From NCBI GenBank assembly GCA_002633005.1, contig NMRA01000524.1, positions 59,441 to 123,440 of the forward strand: a stretch of DNA of 64,000 bases, in the 5' to 3' direction. Under the pieces are notes generated by a model. It did not search any database. It was given only the letters and a program-made list of their open reading frames with translations, and had not been told where the DNA came from. This document shows positions 1 to 40,638 of the stretch, piece by piece (within the stretch, counting starts at the first letter, position 1; every line of letters starts with the position of its first letter). Both the position numbers and the translations under genes were made by a program. The DNA comes from Phoronis australis. Lineage: Eukaryota > Phoronida > Phoronidae.

Positions 1-690
1 ATTGAGTGGGATGCATTATCTTTCCGATTATATTGAAGTATTTTTGCAAATCAAAAAAAGATCGGTTGGACAGCCTTACTCTAACTGCTCATTTAGTCCA
101 GCTAACGATCGACTAGGCTAAAGTTCAATGGATTGCAACGACAGGTAACGAGCATCAAGCTATTCAGCACATCTACCAACAAACACTTACGGGTATGTTG
201 CAAAAACTGTAATTCAAAAGAAAATCAATCTACTGGTTACTTCTAGCACTAATCCTGTCCCACAGTGTACGTCGATGCTATCCGCCATTTTAAATGTTAG
301 GTTGTTAATACTAGCTCACGGCCCACAGGCTGTCGTTCTAGGAGCAGTCCATTGAAATATGTTCTCTACATACTACCAAATACGGCGACACTTCACTCGT
401 GGACTTCGCAAAGTATTCTCACTTGCGACGCAGTCTTGGATCAGTGGGAAACTTGTTCAAAGATACCTCAGCCCTTGGCGTATTGCCACAGCCTCCAACT
501 ACACAACAATCAGGCATTCTTCTTCAAATATTTACTCCAGTTTAAATCTAAAAATCCGTCTACATTTGAAAAAAATACTCATCTTGGCACACAGCAATGG
601 ACACTGTGGACTCGGTCTGACTGACTCTGCAATGATCAGGTCACTCCCCACTAACTACTGTAAAATGTTTATGGCAACACACAAGACTGT

Positions 691-1190
691 AGGGCCTTTC
701 ATACTAACGTCGATAGTTTGGGGAGTTGCAGTCAGTATGAATGCTTAACTCTGGTCCTGGATCGCAGTTAACATCTCCAATTAACATCGCAGTTAACAGG
801 TGGATTTAAGACCGCAGCGTTGACGCTGCGATGCAGTATGAACGCTTAACTCCGGTCCAATCGAAGTTATCGCCAGGTGCCACTGTTATCATCAACAGTT
901 ACAAGGTAGTGCCGTCACTAATAGCTGCTTATATTTTGCTCTAATGATAACCAATCGATTTAAAAATAAGTTTAATGTCACTTAGTACATGTAAATATTT
1001 CCAAATTGAAACATTGAAAAAAATCTTAGCGTGCAACGCTACCTTGCGATAACTTCGATGACGACAGAGGCACACAACTGCTTACTTCAATGTTGATTAA
1101 CTACCGAAGTCAGTATGAATGGTCCAGTTAACTGCGCTGTTTACGTCGACGCTCCCCTCAGATGGAGTTAAGTCAATATGAAAGGGCCTT
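691..1190. mobile_element. MITE-like inverted-repeat element (family A)
   Basis: The left end AGGGCCTTTCATAC is mirrored at the right end, where the reverse complement reads AAGGCCCTTTCATATTG. The interior repeats phrases of the type GCAGTTAAC and CAGTATGAAYGCTTAACTC. A diverged relative lies reversed at 26409-26947. It has no coding capacity. The target-site duplication is not clear. Confidence 0.5.
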
Positions 1191-2595
1191 ATGTGCTTAT
1201 GTGTCACATTTCAGAGAATAAATGGGCAAAAATTGCATAATAAACACAAAGATTCCATTTGTGCCAGATAGTCTCGGCCAAGAGTACGACCCTATGGACA
1301 GACTCTGCCGTGATCCTGTGATCGGGTCAGGAATTCCTGATGTGTTCCTGATGTGACGTGTTTCCGAAGATAGCCAAAGTTGAAAATTTTCTGTTCTCAA
1401 AATTTTGTGGGGAAGTGGGAGCGTGTTTTACACGAATAATAGAATAATATGAGGAATGAAATAAAAAGAAATGTGGTTTATAAGCAAACTTTATTAACAG
1501 TCAACACATGTGTATACATATTAACTACAACTAAATAGCTGTGAATCAATCTCTTTAAAAGCGCAAGTCCATGGGATTGCTCTGCAGGTGGTAATGCAAG
1601 TTTTCAAAATTAGTCTCACCAATTTTTCTGAAACCCCCTGGGTTCTATTTAGATGCAAAATCACTTTGGTAAAATTAGCGTTTCCAAAAGAGCTCCAATG
1701 GGACACTGCATATGCTCAAAACTGTACCGTTTGGCAACCTCTGTCAAGTACAAATGTTTTACCTGCCATATTGAGTCCCACACTGAGAAATGTTTAGTAT
1801 AATAAGTACAAAAATAGCAGATCGTCATGTGGTAACTGCTGCCATTCAGGCTAGTCTATGTACTTATGTGTTTTTGGTTCTCTTCGTCACATGGCGCAAT
1901 AGGTGTCAGCACATACTGTAAATTGTAAATAGACTTCCTGAGTAGCAATCAATTATTCTGTTGGAAATGTGACCCTGCATCACAAACCTTATTTAATGCG
2001 GAAATGTGACCACTTGATCAGGTAATTATACCATGAAAATTACATTTGAAGGAATCTAGTTATCTGGTGGTATTGACTTACAATACACTTCAGTTAATTA
2101 CCCTTGTTCATCTTAAGTTCAGTTGGTATATTTTGGGCATTTATGGGATTTGATTACTCAAGTAGATTTTTAAGTGAAGTGGTGTTACTTGTGACAATTT
2201 TTGAACATTATTGTCACAACGATGTCATCATTTATCACTTATTTAGCACACAATATGGCTGACAAATGAAATTCTATTTTGTCTGCTACTAGCATGATTT
2301 GTACTGTGGAGATGTCACAAAACAACCTTTGGTAAATTTTTCATTATTTTTAGTAAAATTAACAGCCTTTGAGAAGAAATATAATGTCAGTTTTGGAAAT
2401 AATTTTTGTGCAAAATAAAAGAAGATTTACGACAGTTGCTCAGTACAATTTACACGCATTGCTTTTCTTGACACCATGTTTTAAAGTTGGTTAATTATTG
2501 CTTTCAACCCAGTCTCACTTTGTTCTTAGAAAAAATGTCTTTTCGCTTTATACGGAGGCCGATTCTCAGTACGTACAGGATGATAGTGACTAAAG

Positions 2596-3000
2596 TCCTT
2601 TCCACACTCAGCCTACCCTTGAACAACTTGCGCCAGTGGAGCTTACCTCACTTTTAAGTGGAGTGTCTACACACACACATACCCGATGTCTTGGGTAACT
2701 GAAGTTGTCTTTGTGTGTGTGACATCGAACACCTAATGCGAGTACGACGCGCAAAAGAAAACCTGTTTGTATGTAACCCCAGCTGATTATCATTTCCGCC
2801 TTGTCCCAGGTTTGCGGCCACACGGGAATTAGAAGTGACACAAATTACCCTAGAACAAGTTACCCCACCTCGATAAGATGGAGTAAGTTGTCACAAGTGG
2901 GGGGGTGATTTGGACTAGTTTAAATAGCTTCCACACAGCCTCCAAACCTAGTGACAACTCCAAGAATAGCGTGTTCTAGGGTAAGTCTTTGTGTGGATGG
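2596..3000. mobile_element. Possible MITE with diverged terminal inverted repeats
   Basis: The left end, containing CCTTTCCACACT and CTACCCTTGAAC, is roughly mirrored at the right end by GTTCTAGGGTAAG and TGTGTGGATGGC. Identity is imperfect over about 30 bases. An inner pair of CTTAAGTGG and TTACCCCACC-type words is also present. No open frame was found. Confidence 0.35.
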
Positions 3001-3010
3001 CACTTTAGAT

Positions 3011-4366
3011 GGTTAAATTGTTAACTCTAAACCTAGTGTCAAGTTTTAAGTGTAAGGACGGTGTGTTGGATATGATGTCCACATGAGCTGTGAACTCTTG
3101 CACGTTCAGCCATTCTGTGTCCTATATTGGTGATGTACCGTAGTTGTGTATGACATTTGTATTAAAAAAGTTGGGATTTTTAGACGGAGTTGTAGTTTGT
3201 TCAAGGAAACTGCGTAGTGGAGGTTTTGTCAGTTCATGTAATTGGAAGGTCTTCACTCTGTAGGTAACGCATTTTTGATTTTTGTCAGTTTGATGGCAAG
3301 ATGAAAATGTTATTGACATTTATTTTGCTCTCATTTATTTTGCCTTCCTGGTTTTATTGCTGGCAGCCTTAAGTTATTCAGTCATTGACACAGAAGCATG
3401 TTCTTGTGTACTGATGACAATAGGTAGCAGCACTAGCGCTATGGTGTTGGAATCTTGACTGCCATGTCTTCTCTGTGCCTCCCATTTAAAGAGGGTCTCT
3501 CGTTGCCTGGCAACCTGTTGATTAGTGGTGTAGACTGTTTGGCACAGCTCTGAGCCAAGTTTTGATCATTTCCTATTGAAAAATACATGGTGAACACTTT
3601 TCGATTTGGAATGAAAATCATTGCATAACTTGCCATTCTGTTTTTGAAGGTTCACTGAACAGTGCAAACTCTCAAAGTGTATTGAAANGGGTTAAATTGT
3701 TAACTCTAAACCTAGTGTCAAGTTTTAAGTGTAAGGACGGTGTGTTGGATATGATGTCCACATAAGCTGTGAACTCTTGCACGTTCAGCCATTCTGTGTC
3801 CTATATTGGTGATGTACCGTAGTTGTGTATGACATTTGTATTAAAAAAGTTGGGATTTTTAGACGGAGTTGTAGTTTGTTCAAGGAAACTACGTAGTGGA
3901 GGTTTTGTCAGTTCATGTAATTGGAAGGTCTTCACTCTGTAGGTAACGCATTTTTGATTTTTGTCAGTTTGATGGCAAGATGAAAATGTTATTGACATTT
4001 ATTTTGCTCTCATTTATTTTGCCTTCCTGGTTTAATTGCTGGCAGCCTTAAGTTATTCAGTCATTGACACAGAAGCATGTTCTTATGTACTGATGACAAT
4101 AGGTAGCAGCACTAGCGCTATGGTGTTGGAATCTTGACTGCCATGTCTTCTCAGTGTCTCCCATTTAAAGAGGGTCTCTCGTTGCCTGGCAACCTGTTGA
4201 TTAGTGGTGTAGACTGTTTGGCACAGCTCTGAGCCAAGTTTTGATCATTTCCTATTGAAAAATACATGGTGAACACTTTTCGATTTGGAATGAAAATCAT
4301 TGCATAACTTGCCATTCTGTTTTTGAAGGTTCACTGAACAGTGCAAACTCTCAAAGTGTATTGAAA
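3011..4366. repeat. Tandem duplication of 0.68 kb, joined by a single N
   Basis: Bases 3011-3687 recur at 3690-4366 with a period near 679 and only a few substitutions. The copies are separated by one N at 3688. This is intronic with no coding content. The lone N and near-identity suggest two haplotypes placed end to end rather than a genomic tandem repeat. Confidence 0.9.
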
Positions 4367-6284
4367 GTTGTTTAGCTACTGCCATACCATGCAAATAATA
4401 ATTTATTAACAGTTATTTTTGATGAAAAATTTGAAAAAACAAAACTCCTCCACGTGTCTGCTATAGGTTTTAGAGGGAATTTTCTTCAACTGTACAATAC
4501 CAGTAATCATAATTCGGACACGTGTGATGAAAAAAGCCACACAGAATAGTTTGTCCACACGGAAACAGCATTTTAAAGCAACAGTGAAGCACGCGCAATA
4601 TATAGGGTAGGACTGGCCTTTATATCGTGTCAATGTAATGAAGAATTTACTAGTAAATAGCCAAACTTGGATACCCTTGAACCATTAGGTCGCAGAGAGT
4701 CTTGGTTGAATTCCTATGAAACTCTCATGTACCACGCTTTATGATCGGTTCTCTGATTTGCTGTTAGGATTTGTTTTCAAAATCTTCCGGGGCTATTAAT
4801 CCGTGGGATTTTCATGAAAAAAAATTTGCGCAAAATTAATTTGAAATTGTTGTTGAGAAAACTTTAACAGTGTTTTATAGATTTTATTTTGAACACGTAC
4901 GTCGAAAAAATTTACTTGCGTTCTTGATACCGTTATTTTCCTATAAATGTAACTTCCTTTTTGCTAACATTATTGCATGGTTCAATTAATGGCAGATTGG
5001 TAAAAAATATCAAATGCTACACCTATTTAACTTCCAGAATATTATTCTTTTACTGAGTTAAAATCTAGTAGTTTGGTAATAGGCACTTAGTGTAGTTAAT
5101 GGTATTACATAACCTCAGGGCAATTTACCCATTCTGATAAGACTTGTTATAGACCATGGCCATTTAAGAAGTTGTAAAAAACTCTAAAAACCAGACAAAG
5201 TAAGTGGTTTCAAAAAAGCATCGTTTTGCAGCTGCAATTTCCTATGACTTCCATGGTCGGCTGTCTTCTAATGCTCACAAGAGAGGGCTATTTGTCGTAC
5301 TGACTAATGACTTGTAATGTACGTTTCTAACACGTAATTGAATTTGCCCAGGAGCTAGACACTTTCACCTTGCCAACTTAACTCGGGCTTTTATCCAGGC
5401 AAAGGCGTTGTTACAAAATGTTCTGTGTCTGTGTTCTCTGAGCAGGATGTTTGCCTTGCGAGGGATGAACATGGTATGATCTTACAGTAATCATGTCAAT
5501 AGACTATTTTAAGTCGCTAAAGCTTCTTGAAATTCATGTAAAAATAACTGCTGAAATTTTCATATCTCCATTATTCATAGACTTTATTGCATTACTAGTG
5601 TTGTTTGCAATTTTAAATACTCTTGTGGAAGGTTCAGTTACTTGAACTACGATTTATTTTGACTTAAAAAAAAAATTTTTTTGTTGTTAATCTCTATGTC
5701 GGTAATCTCTTCAATTTTTCACAAAAAGACAAGAATTGAAGCATTTCTATTTGTCAATGGCTGGTAACATTCTTTAAAATGCTAAAAAATTTCTACTTTT
5801 GTTCTTCATGGTAGCTATTATCATAAGTGCAAACCATGCGCATAATGAGAGTAAAATTTTTCCAAAAGTTTATTTTTGAGCAATGTTGAGAAGTTAGGCA
5901 AAATAAAATTGCACTTGTGTGCCGTGTTTTGTGTTCTAAATTGAAGAAGGTTTGGTGTTTTCACGCTAGAATTTCCTTCCGTGGATAATGTCAGTGATCA
6001 ATATTCACGCTGTGATTGATCTGCTAATACCTGGTACGCCTGAGTCTGCTTGGTGAGTTTCACTGAGCAGGTAAATTATGAGGTGATGTCATGGTGAGAC
6101 CTGTAGCCTTAGAAAGTCTGCTGATGATGCAATGTTAGGCTTTCTATTGGTCCAGTCACAAGTACACAGACCTGGTTCTCTGTTTTTAAAGAGAAAAAAA
6201 ATACGTTTTAACAAACCTAAAACTCCCCTTTTTCAGTTTTGAAAATTGACAAATTTCAAATGTTTCAAAAAAAAGTAACCTCGG

Positions 6285-6380
6285 AGAGGAGGCAGTGTGG
6301 CCTTGTGGGATGAATGTCCACGGTCGTGGATTTGAGTGCCACTGAAGCACACCGAGTCGAGACTCTAGCTCGGTTTTAAT
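6285..6380 (+). repeat. Possible tRNA-derived SINE fragment
   Basis: GGCAGTGTGGCCTTGTGGGA followed about 30 bases later by GGTCGTGGATTTGAGTGCC resembles decayed A and B boxes of a tRNA-derived promoter. No A-rich tail or target-site duplication was established. The call rests only on box-like words and their spacing. Confidence 0.3.
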
Positions 6381-9306
6381 TGTATAAAGCATAAAAATGG
6401 TTCCAAGTGATCAGTACAATGGGCCCCCTTACGTGACTTGCCCATGTCTGCTAGTACAACGTCTACTAGACAGCCTGCAATTAGTCTTTAATGAGTTTCA
6501 GAACATTACTTCTTTTGTTGCATATATGCTGCTTTTCTGTTTTACCAATACCTTGCTGTGCAGTCATGTTTATATTTTCTTACAATTGGAAAAAGAATTG
6601 CACCACTTCAGAGAGAATTTGCAACGATTTGAACGTGTCCACTGTGGACTGAAGGTGTCTCATTGAACGAATTTGATGGGATTTTGTTCTTAATTTTTTG
6701 TACTTAAAACCCACAAATATTAGAATTAACTGTATGGTATCGAATTCTGAAAAATATGAATTCACTTGGAAACGCAAAGGATATTAGCCTGATTTTATGA
6801 ATTCCAGCTGCACATTAAGTTAGTGCGCATAATTCTGTGCAGGGAAAGTGCTGAAAAATAGAATTATGGTACAAATTCATTGACGACTGATGGAGAACTT
6901 TGTTTATAAAGATAAATATCCATCATTTATCACTTTGGAAAAATTGTGTCAATTTTTCTGACGTTCTCAGAAATTTTCTTTTTTTTCCTTTTATGGCTTG
7001 TTTGTGTTTCCTGAAGACCCCGTGTTGTTATCAATGTCTCCGAGAAAGCTCAGTTCACCCGGCATGCTTCAGGTTCTTAACATCTCTTCACTCTCTCGTG
7101 TTTCTGTTCACAATCTATGTTCTCTCGGACGTTTGATTGGAGGTCAGGCTGTCTCAATCAGGAGTTCAAGCACGGACATCGCTCTAGGTTTCACTCAGTG
7201 TCCCTAGAGAGAATTGAAAAGAGATTTTATCTTGTACAGATGTCTCCTGTTATGTTTCTTTGAATCGAAGAATAATTAGCTTCGCTCTGTTTTTTTCTGG
7301 TATTGAACTCACATTCGTGAGACATACGTTAGGAATAGAGTTTGAAAACAGTTCGGTTTTGTCCTGAGTGGGCAAGTTATGGGCATTTTTTTTTTTTTTT
7401 TCTCGGCGATGTTTTTGTCAGTCTTTACATTTGTGATGCCCTTGATTCTACACTTGATTTAAGAAATAAATTAACCAGATGATGAAATGTTAAATGGAGA
7501 ATTTTGTGTATTCAGTTTCAGTGTATATTGAATTATGGATGATGTTTCCATGAATAAGTTATATGTAACGTTTTAAAATGAGCAGTTGACCTTTTTCAAA
7601 CACCATTTGAGTATTACATTTCAGAACCAAAATTGCAAAAAAAGTTTGCATTGACTACTGATAATTTCCCGTGGGAACAGTGCTGGTGGTTTTTAAATGT
7701 AAACCCACGCTTTTTGACTCCCTCACTTGTTCACAGTCGATAGTCCACTGTCTTTAATTACAAAGACAATTGCCCGACTTGCTTCCTGGCTACAGTCAAG
7801 GGGTTGAGAAGCTCACGGCAGCTTTCTATAATCGTGTTTTATTTCAATAAATCAATAGGCAAGGTTTGTGAAACTAGCCGCCGTAATGCGCCTCTGAAAG
7901 ACACCGTAGATGTCCATGCCACTGTCTGCCTATTGATAACTCAGCTAAGTAATGTTGACAGGAACGTAGATTATCGCTGTTAGTTCAATATTCTCGGTAT
8001 GCACCGAGTGTCCATGTGCTGTGGTGTGGGAGTACAAAATAGCTGCTGGAGATTGTCGGGCCAGATTCGAGCGTAGGATTTGCGAAGACTGGTGTGGCGT
8101 CACAATTTTTATTGTTCAGCCCATCCGAAGTGGAAGGTGACAGCTTGTGACTGGACGGAGTTTTTTAACGAAATTGAAAAATAATCTGATATAGTTAGTG
8201 ACTGCTGTAGTTTTGGCTGTGATGACAGAATGCATTTGAACAAATCAAGCAACTGTTAATATTGAGCCATAGATCCGGTGTGAATATTTTAATGCGCTTG
8301 AAATAATTAAGTGTCATTAAACACTCTTTCACAGCTGCTGACCGCTTTGTAGATTTGCGATCAAAGAAAATGTCACTCGCATTCACCCTTCGTGAGTTTT
8401 TCTAGAGAATTGTCATTTGATATTTGTCTGGCAGTTTGGATGGTGGAAACTTTGCATAGAGTCTTCGTTTTCTATCGTTAGAAAGCTTCAGACAATTGTT
8501 GACTCTTGATATTCTAATTGCTGTACAAAACATTACGTGACATGCCAAAGTTACATACTCGATACACGCTCAAGGACAGTAGCTCCAGTGACTGGCATTT
8601 CTCGGACATATTCAAGGTATGTTGTCCTAGCGGGTTGTTAAATAGGCTGTCATGCTGAGCCAAGTGTCGCAACGAGGACTATTTCTTTTGTCTAGAATTT
8701 TACGGGAAAAGGCATATGGAAACAAGATTACATAGCACAAGACCTTGTGAAATTTTTTAAATTGTTTGAAGACGGATTGTGTTAGTAAATTGTCTTAATG
8801 TTCCGGGCATTTCATATAATTCATCTATGTAAATAACGGTTACATCACTGATCGTTATTATTGAGGTCTATTTTGGAAGACAAGTTTTGAATTTTTGATC
8901 ATCCATTTTTTGTCAGTTTTTATGTTGTGGTAACATGTATCTCAGACTTGAGGGTGTTTTAATAGCGTAAGTGACCTCAGTAATTGTGTGTCTGCATTCA
9001 TCTCATTTGTTGAGAATCAAATTACCTAATATGAGTTCTATTAGGATGCATAACTCCATGTTTATATAATAGCATTAGAGATTTGTCCAAGAGGAAATTT
9101 TCATGTTCTTAATTGTTCACAAAATTTCTCTGATAAAAGAGAACATTGTATGTGATAAGGTGTACATTTGATATTTTCATAAATTTGATTCGTGGAACTG
9201 AGTTTTACTGTCATTGCGTAATGTGATGTTGTGATTTCATTGTCTTGTTCATTTGGAATTGGTGTGACTCACTGCTTTTGTTCACAGTGTAAGATTTGGA
9301 GACATG

Positions 9307-9553
9307 GGGCCCGTTCCAACAAAACCGACTTAGCTAAGACAATTCTTGAATTTTTGCAAATTTTGAAACAAAAGTTAAATTTGTCTAAAAACCATTTCAA
9401 AAGAGAGTTCTTAAGTTTGACTTAAAGTGTTTGACATGTTTTGTATTAATTTTGACTAACTTAACGAATGTGGAAGTTTCAAAGTTTGGAAGTTAAGACA
9501 AATCTTAAACTTAAGTCAAAAATGAACTTAAGTCAGTTTCTTGGAACAAGCCC
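9307..9553. mobile_element. 247-bp MITE with terminal inverted repeats
   Basis: The ends GGGCCCGTTCCAACAAA and, reversed, GGGCTTGTTCCAAGAAA form terminal inverted repeats of about 25 bases. The flanks read ATG on both sides, a possible 3-bp target-site duplication. The interior is AT-rich with repeated AACTTAAGTC-type words and does not code. The ends resemble those of the element at 27365-27934. Size and 3-bp duplication would suit a PIF/Harbinger-type MITE, but that is inference. Confidence 0.65.
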
Positions 9554-11037
9554 ATGTTTTATAAGCATTACGTATTTTGCCTGGCTACCTAAGCATATTA
9601 AGCAGAAGAACAAGATTTTGGTATTAGAAAAAAAATAATCCAGTACAAACTACTGAAAAAGGTTTGAACCTACAGTTGGCCATTTTGAATTTTCACGCTC
9701 CCTAGAGGAACATAACTTGGATGACTTAGATACTAGAATAAATGATTTCTGAATGGTCTGTTGACTGGAAGAATTGAACAGGGAATTGGCTATTTTGATT
9801 TTTCATACTCCCGTGGGGAATCATACTTCTCTGTATTTACTATCTGTTTTTGTGCAAGATTGATGCAGTTATTGACTGAAATGAGTCCTTTAATGAGCGT
9901 TTGGTCGTTCTGCGGAATACGTACAGGCATAAGTGCGAAGGAATGTTTTCTTCTCTTAGGCAAATTTAAGGGTTAAGACATTGATATGTTTTCCAATTGT
10001 GTTATGAAACTTGGAGATAATCACTTCTCTGATATGGGTTGGTTATTAGGTAAAATATTTTATTGCCACACAGTTTTCATTATTGGGACTTGTTGGCGTC
10101 ACAATAATGTTGTATTTACACCTTTTTCCAATGTTGCGCATACTTTACAATTTGTCTTTTGGAAGAGAAACGAACTTGGAGCAAACAGACATGCAGTACA
10201 GTTTTCTCCAATTTATTCAGGACAACACTTGAATCTTTCTAAAGTGCTAGAACATTGAAATCCAACTCGCACCCCCCCCTCCCCTTAACTCTAATTTATC
10301 CTGTTTTTGTCTTTCATAAGGGACTGATTAAAACCTCCTAATATGAACATAACTTTGCCTGATTGACTCATTTTCTTCAGAGATGCAGTTTGCTTTGAAA
10401 TGAAGGAAAATCCTGAAGCCGAGTGATCATTGTTATCTCACTTCAGTTGCGCAGAAAAATAGCAATTTTCCATTTGCAAAGGCTGATTATGATTTTTACA
10501 ATGTCAGTATTCTCAGGTTTTGTTTTATATTTTATTCTTTGATAGCCTTAGTGTGCAAACCAAACTAACAATGAACTCGAGGCTTTCTTGTGGCTTTTTG
10601 TAGCCAAATTTGAAGCTATATTTTACCAAGACCAGCAATGTGTTAAACTGAGCTTGTCTTAGTGTACTCACTCAAGATGTTGGAGGGTTTTAGATGTTTA
10701 ACACATCGTCATACTACCCCTCATTTGCTCCTCTACTGATCTTTGTGAATCAAGATTGGTTTCAAAATGAAAAGTCACTCTGGTCGAAATGAGGATTCCT
10801 TTGTATCAAAATGTCACGCATTTGTCTCGAGTGACCTGAACCAACCATTGAACCAATCACGTGAACCGTGGGAAGGCATGGCCATGCGAGCCTCAACGTC
10901 ATATTTGTGTGCTTGATGTTGCCGTTTGTAAGGTATATAATTCAGCGGTTCACGAGGATGGTTCAGTGATTGCTGCAGATGATATGAGGCTCCTGCGCCT
11001 GATTGTCTGCTTGGCTAATCTTGTCTCCCCATTGCAG

Positions 11038-38046
<27,009 letters not shown>

Positions 38047-39750
38047 GGAGTGACCAAATTTAGATGTTATTGCGTTTAATTGCAGTTTGAACTAACCCTT
38101 CAGTAACTGAAGTAAGACACACACACACATTTTTTTAGACTTATGCAATGACTTTGATTGCATAGACCGTTATTGTTATGTAGTAATCAAATGCAAAATA
38201 ATTCCTAATCTTCACAAATTACTGATTTTGAGTATTTATTCCTATCGATTATATGGATCACTAGTCTTTGTTTCTAAATTTCATTTTTAATACTGAAGGG
38301 TGTCGATCGTGTTATTCTAATTGACTATAGCTACTTACAGTAGGATGGATCAGGACAAAACTAACTGTGCAATCGTGTGAAAGTAGGGAACAACTTAATT
38401 TCCGTTGAATCAGGGTAGCTGTTCATGTGATCGTGAACAGAAATGAAATAGAGTGATTGAAATATGGATGTAGATAGTAGTCATAAGATTGGTGTTAGGT
38501 CACGTCGAGAGCTTCAGGTGTGAATAAAAGTTTTTCTCTGTGCAATCACAGTCATTAAACAAGTGTTGGTTGGTTGGTCGCGATCTGTTTGCATTTATTG
38601 CCGTTTGAGTATTATAATGGCAACCCACCGACTTGTAATTTGACTCTTGGGATTTCAGCATTTTATACGTTTAATGTAATGCTCAGAAACAAAAGGCTGT
38701 AAATACGACGTATCTGTGAAGGCGTTTTCCAGATTGCAGTTACGGTGTGACGGAGTTTTTGGATAATGTCATTGTTACTGTTTGTAATAGGAACATGCAT
38801 GAGTGCCTAGAAACTTACTGTGATTTCTTGAGTACTCGTGTTATCTCACCTGAGATACTCAATTACTGTTGTGTTTGTTGGAAGCACTATGACTAAGAGA
38901 ATTATAAAACATGTTTTGGCAAAGTGATTTCCAGCTGATGATATACCTATAGAATTGTGATATCTGAGTAATTTTTCTTGTCTCCTCAAATTGTAACTTT
39001 AAGTGAGCTTTAGAATCCAAAAAATCAAACACCATGTGTAAAAACGTAGCCACGATAGGTGTTCTAAAAGGTAAATATAACAAATAGTACAAATGCGCAA
39101 TTCAGACTCTATGGCGCAGTGTCTTTGTGATATTGTGGGCTTCTTTCGATTTCTGGGGTGCGTTCGTAGAACTATTTTTTGCGAACTAGGCCAAGTCACG
39201 CAGTAAGCTAAGGACGATAGTCTCAAGTAGCCATCAACTTGACAGCATTGAAATGATTGGTGGACAAGCTTGGACTATTGAATTATGGGAAGAAGCTTTA
39301 CACGATTTGCCGTTGTCAAAGCCACAGATCTTGTGATTGTTTTGCACTACGCACCATGCCCTTGATCCTGTTGGTGGTATTTCATAGCAATGACCTTGCC
39401 AAGAGGGGTTTACTAACAGACATGTACAGTGAACAAGGTGTGTAATTTATCTGTGAATGCAATATAAACATTGCCTAACTGCAGGACCTGTAACATAATT
39501 TTAGAGAACTGTCCATAGTATTTATAGTAAATGTTGAACAGCTGTAGATATAGTGGATGTAATTGTCTATGTGTATGTAAGTAGTCTGTGTAGTACAAAT
39601 GAGTCTTTGTTATTGTGATCGTTTCTTATGTTATAAATCTAATGTATTGCTGTAGAAATTGCAAATAATACTATTTAATAAACATGTTAGTTGTATTTGG
39701 ATCTTTGATTGTTATAAAATCAAAATAAATGGATGTACATTGCTTTGTTT
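38047..39750 (+). other. PPFIA: Probable 3' untranslated region of liprin-alpha
   Basis: AT-rich sequence after the stop codon with AATAAA words at 38523-38528, 39677-39682 and 39724-39729, so cleavage could fall at about 38.55 or 39.70-39.75 kb. There is an (AC)n run near 38118. No further liprin coding sequence is needed after VRTFSC. The exact end is not determined. Confidence 0.6.
39677..39729 (+). promoter_or_regulatory. Poly(A) signals, distal pair
   Basis: Two AATAAA hexamers at 39677-39682 and 39724-39729, followed by T-rich and GT-rich sequence (TTGCTTTGTTTTTG). They are about 1.65 kb after the liprin stop. An upstream alternative is AATAAA at 38523-38528, followed by TTTTTCTCTGTG. 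Confidence 0.5.
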
Positions 39751-39879
39751 TTGAATACATAAACTGTCCCAAAACGTGCGTACCTAGTCTTGGGCCTGTG
39801 TCACAATAATGTTTCAGTTTAAATGTGATAATGTAAGTTGTACTGTGATGGCAGAATATTTTTGAGATCTTGTAATAAG

Positions 39880-40638
39880 TCTGGTATGGGAGGAGGATTC
39901 ATTGCGGAGCAGTGTGGCCCTGTCTAGTAGGGATGCATAGATGGACGTCCAGCACAATTGATTTCAGGAAAGCCCAGGTGACCCATCCCGGTCCAGCCAT
40001 GACCTGATTAAAGCCTCTGGTATGACCGTTTTGGGTGTGGGATTTTTTCTCTCCAAAATTGTGATTGGGGTTACCTGCGTGATATTTCCGTTAGTGCTCA
40101 GTGATACGATTTTATCAAATAAGACAGTGTTATTTTGGGAGAGCACTTGTATTGTTCTAGTATTGTGTTGTAACTTCAAATTAATTTTGAAACTTTGTTG
40201 TTCCACTCAGAGATGAATTCAAGACAAGTGTGTTTGATCTTGTTCTTTTAAGTACACGCTGCCATGCAGACAACAAGTTTGCCAAAAATTAATGTCGCAA
40301 GTTTGAAAGGTTAAGAATTACAAAGTTAACAATTCGAGTTCCTACTGAAAGCTCCTTTATGTTCTATTGAGCCAGTTGCAACGGAAGTCAGATATAATGG
40401 ACCCTAACTTATTTTAAATAAATAAATTAAATGTGGGTCCTTATGAATGATTTTGGTATCGTTGGATTCCTCAGACATCTGGCTATCCGCACATATACTC
40501 CAGTTGAAAACTACGTTATTACGAAGTTGGTCCTCTTTTGCGACACGGATCATCAAATCAGCAGCCATTTCAGGGAACTTGCTATACCTCGGTGATCTGC
40601 TACAACACGAGCTGTGCGTTGTTCCTTTTTCACCAGTC
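39880..40638. other. Intergenic sequence, weak exon-like and SINE-like words
   Basis: GAGCAGTGTGGCCCTG near 39907 resembles the SINE-like head at 6290. At 39968-40019 an AG-flanked open stretch (ESPGDPSRSSHDLIKASG) ends at a GT, but it has no known homology. Otherwise I see nothing. Confidence 0.35.

Larger units (their letters stand above)
1..11037 (+). other. Intron upstream of the first visible liprin-alpha exon (at least 11 kb)
   Basis: The first visible exon begins at a 3' splice site and aligns to the middle of the coiled coil, so this stretch is intron, possibly with unseen small exons. I found no coding exon in it. It holds several inverted-repeat elements (691-1190, 2596-3000, 9307-9553), a 0.68-kb tandem duplication joined by an N (3011-4366) and a possible SINE near 6285. 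The rest is AT-rich unique-looking sequence in which I recognise nothing. Confidence 0.75.

Noticed and set aside
10861-11037. Start codon at 10861 giving a 119-residue protein
   Set aside because: The bases before 11038 form an intron with a clear CCCCATTGCAG acceptor, and only the part after it matches liprin.
39968-40019. Extra 3' liprin exon (ESPGDPSRSSHDLIKASG)
   Set aside because: The preceding exon already ends with the family C-terminus VRTFSC and a stop. The candidate has no known homology, and its phase-1 end has no partner.
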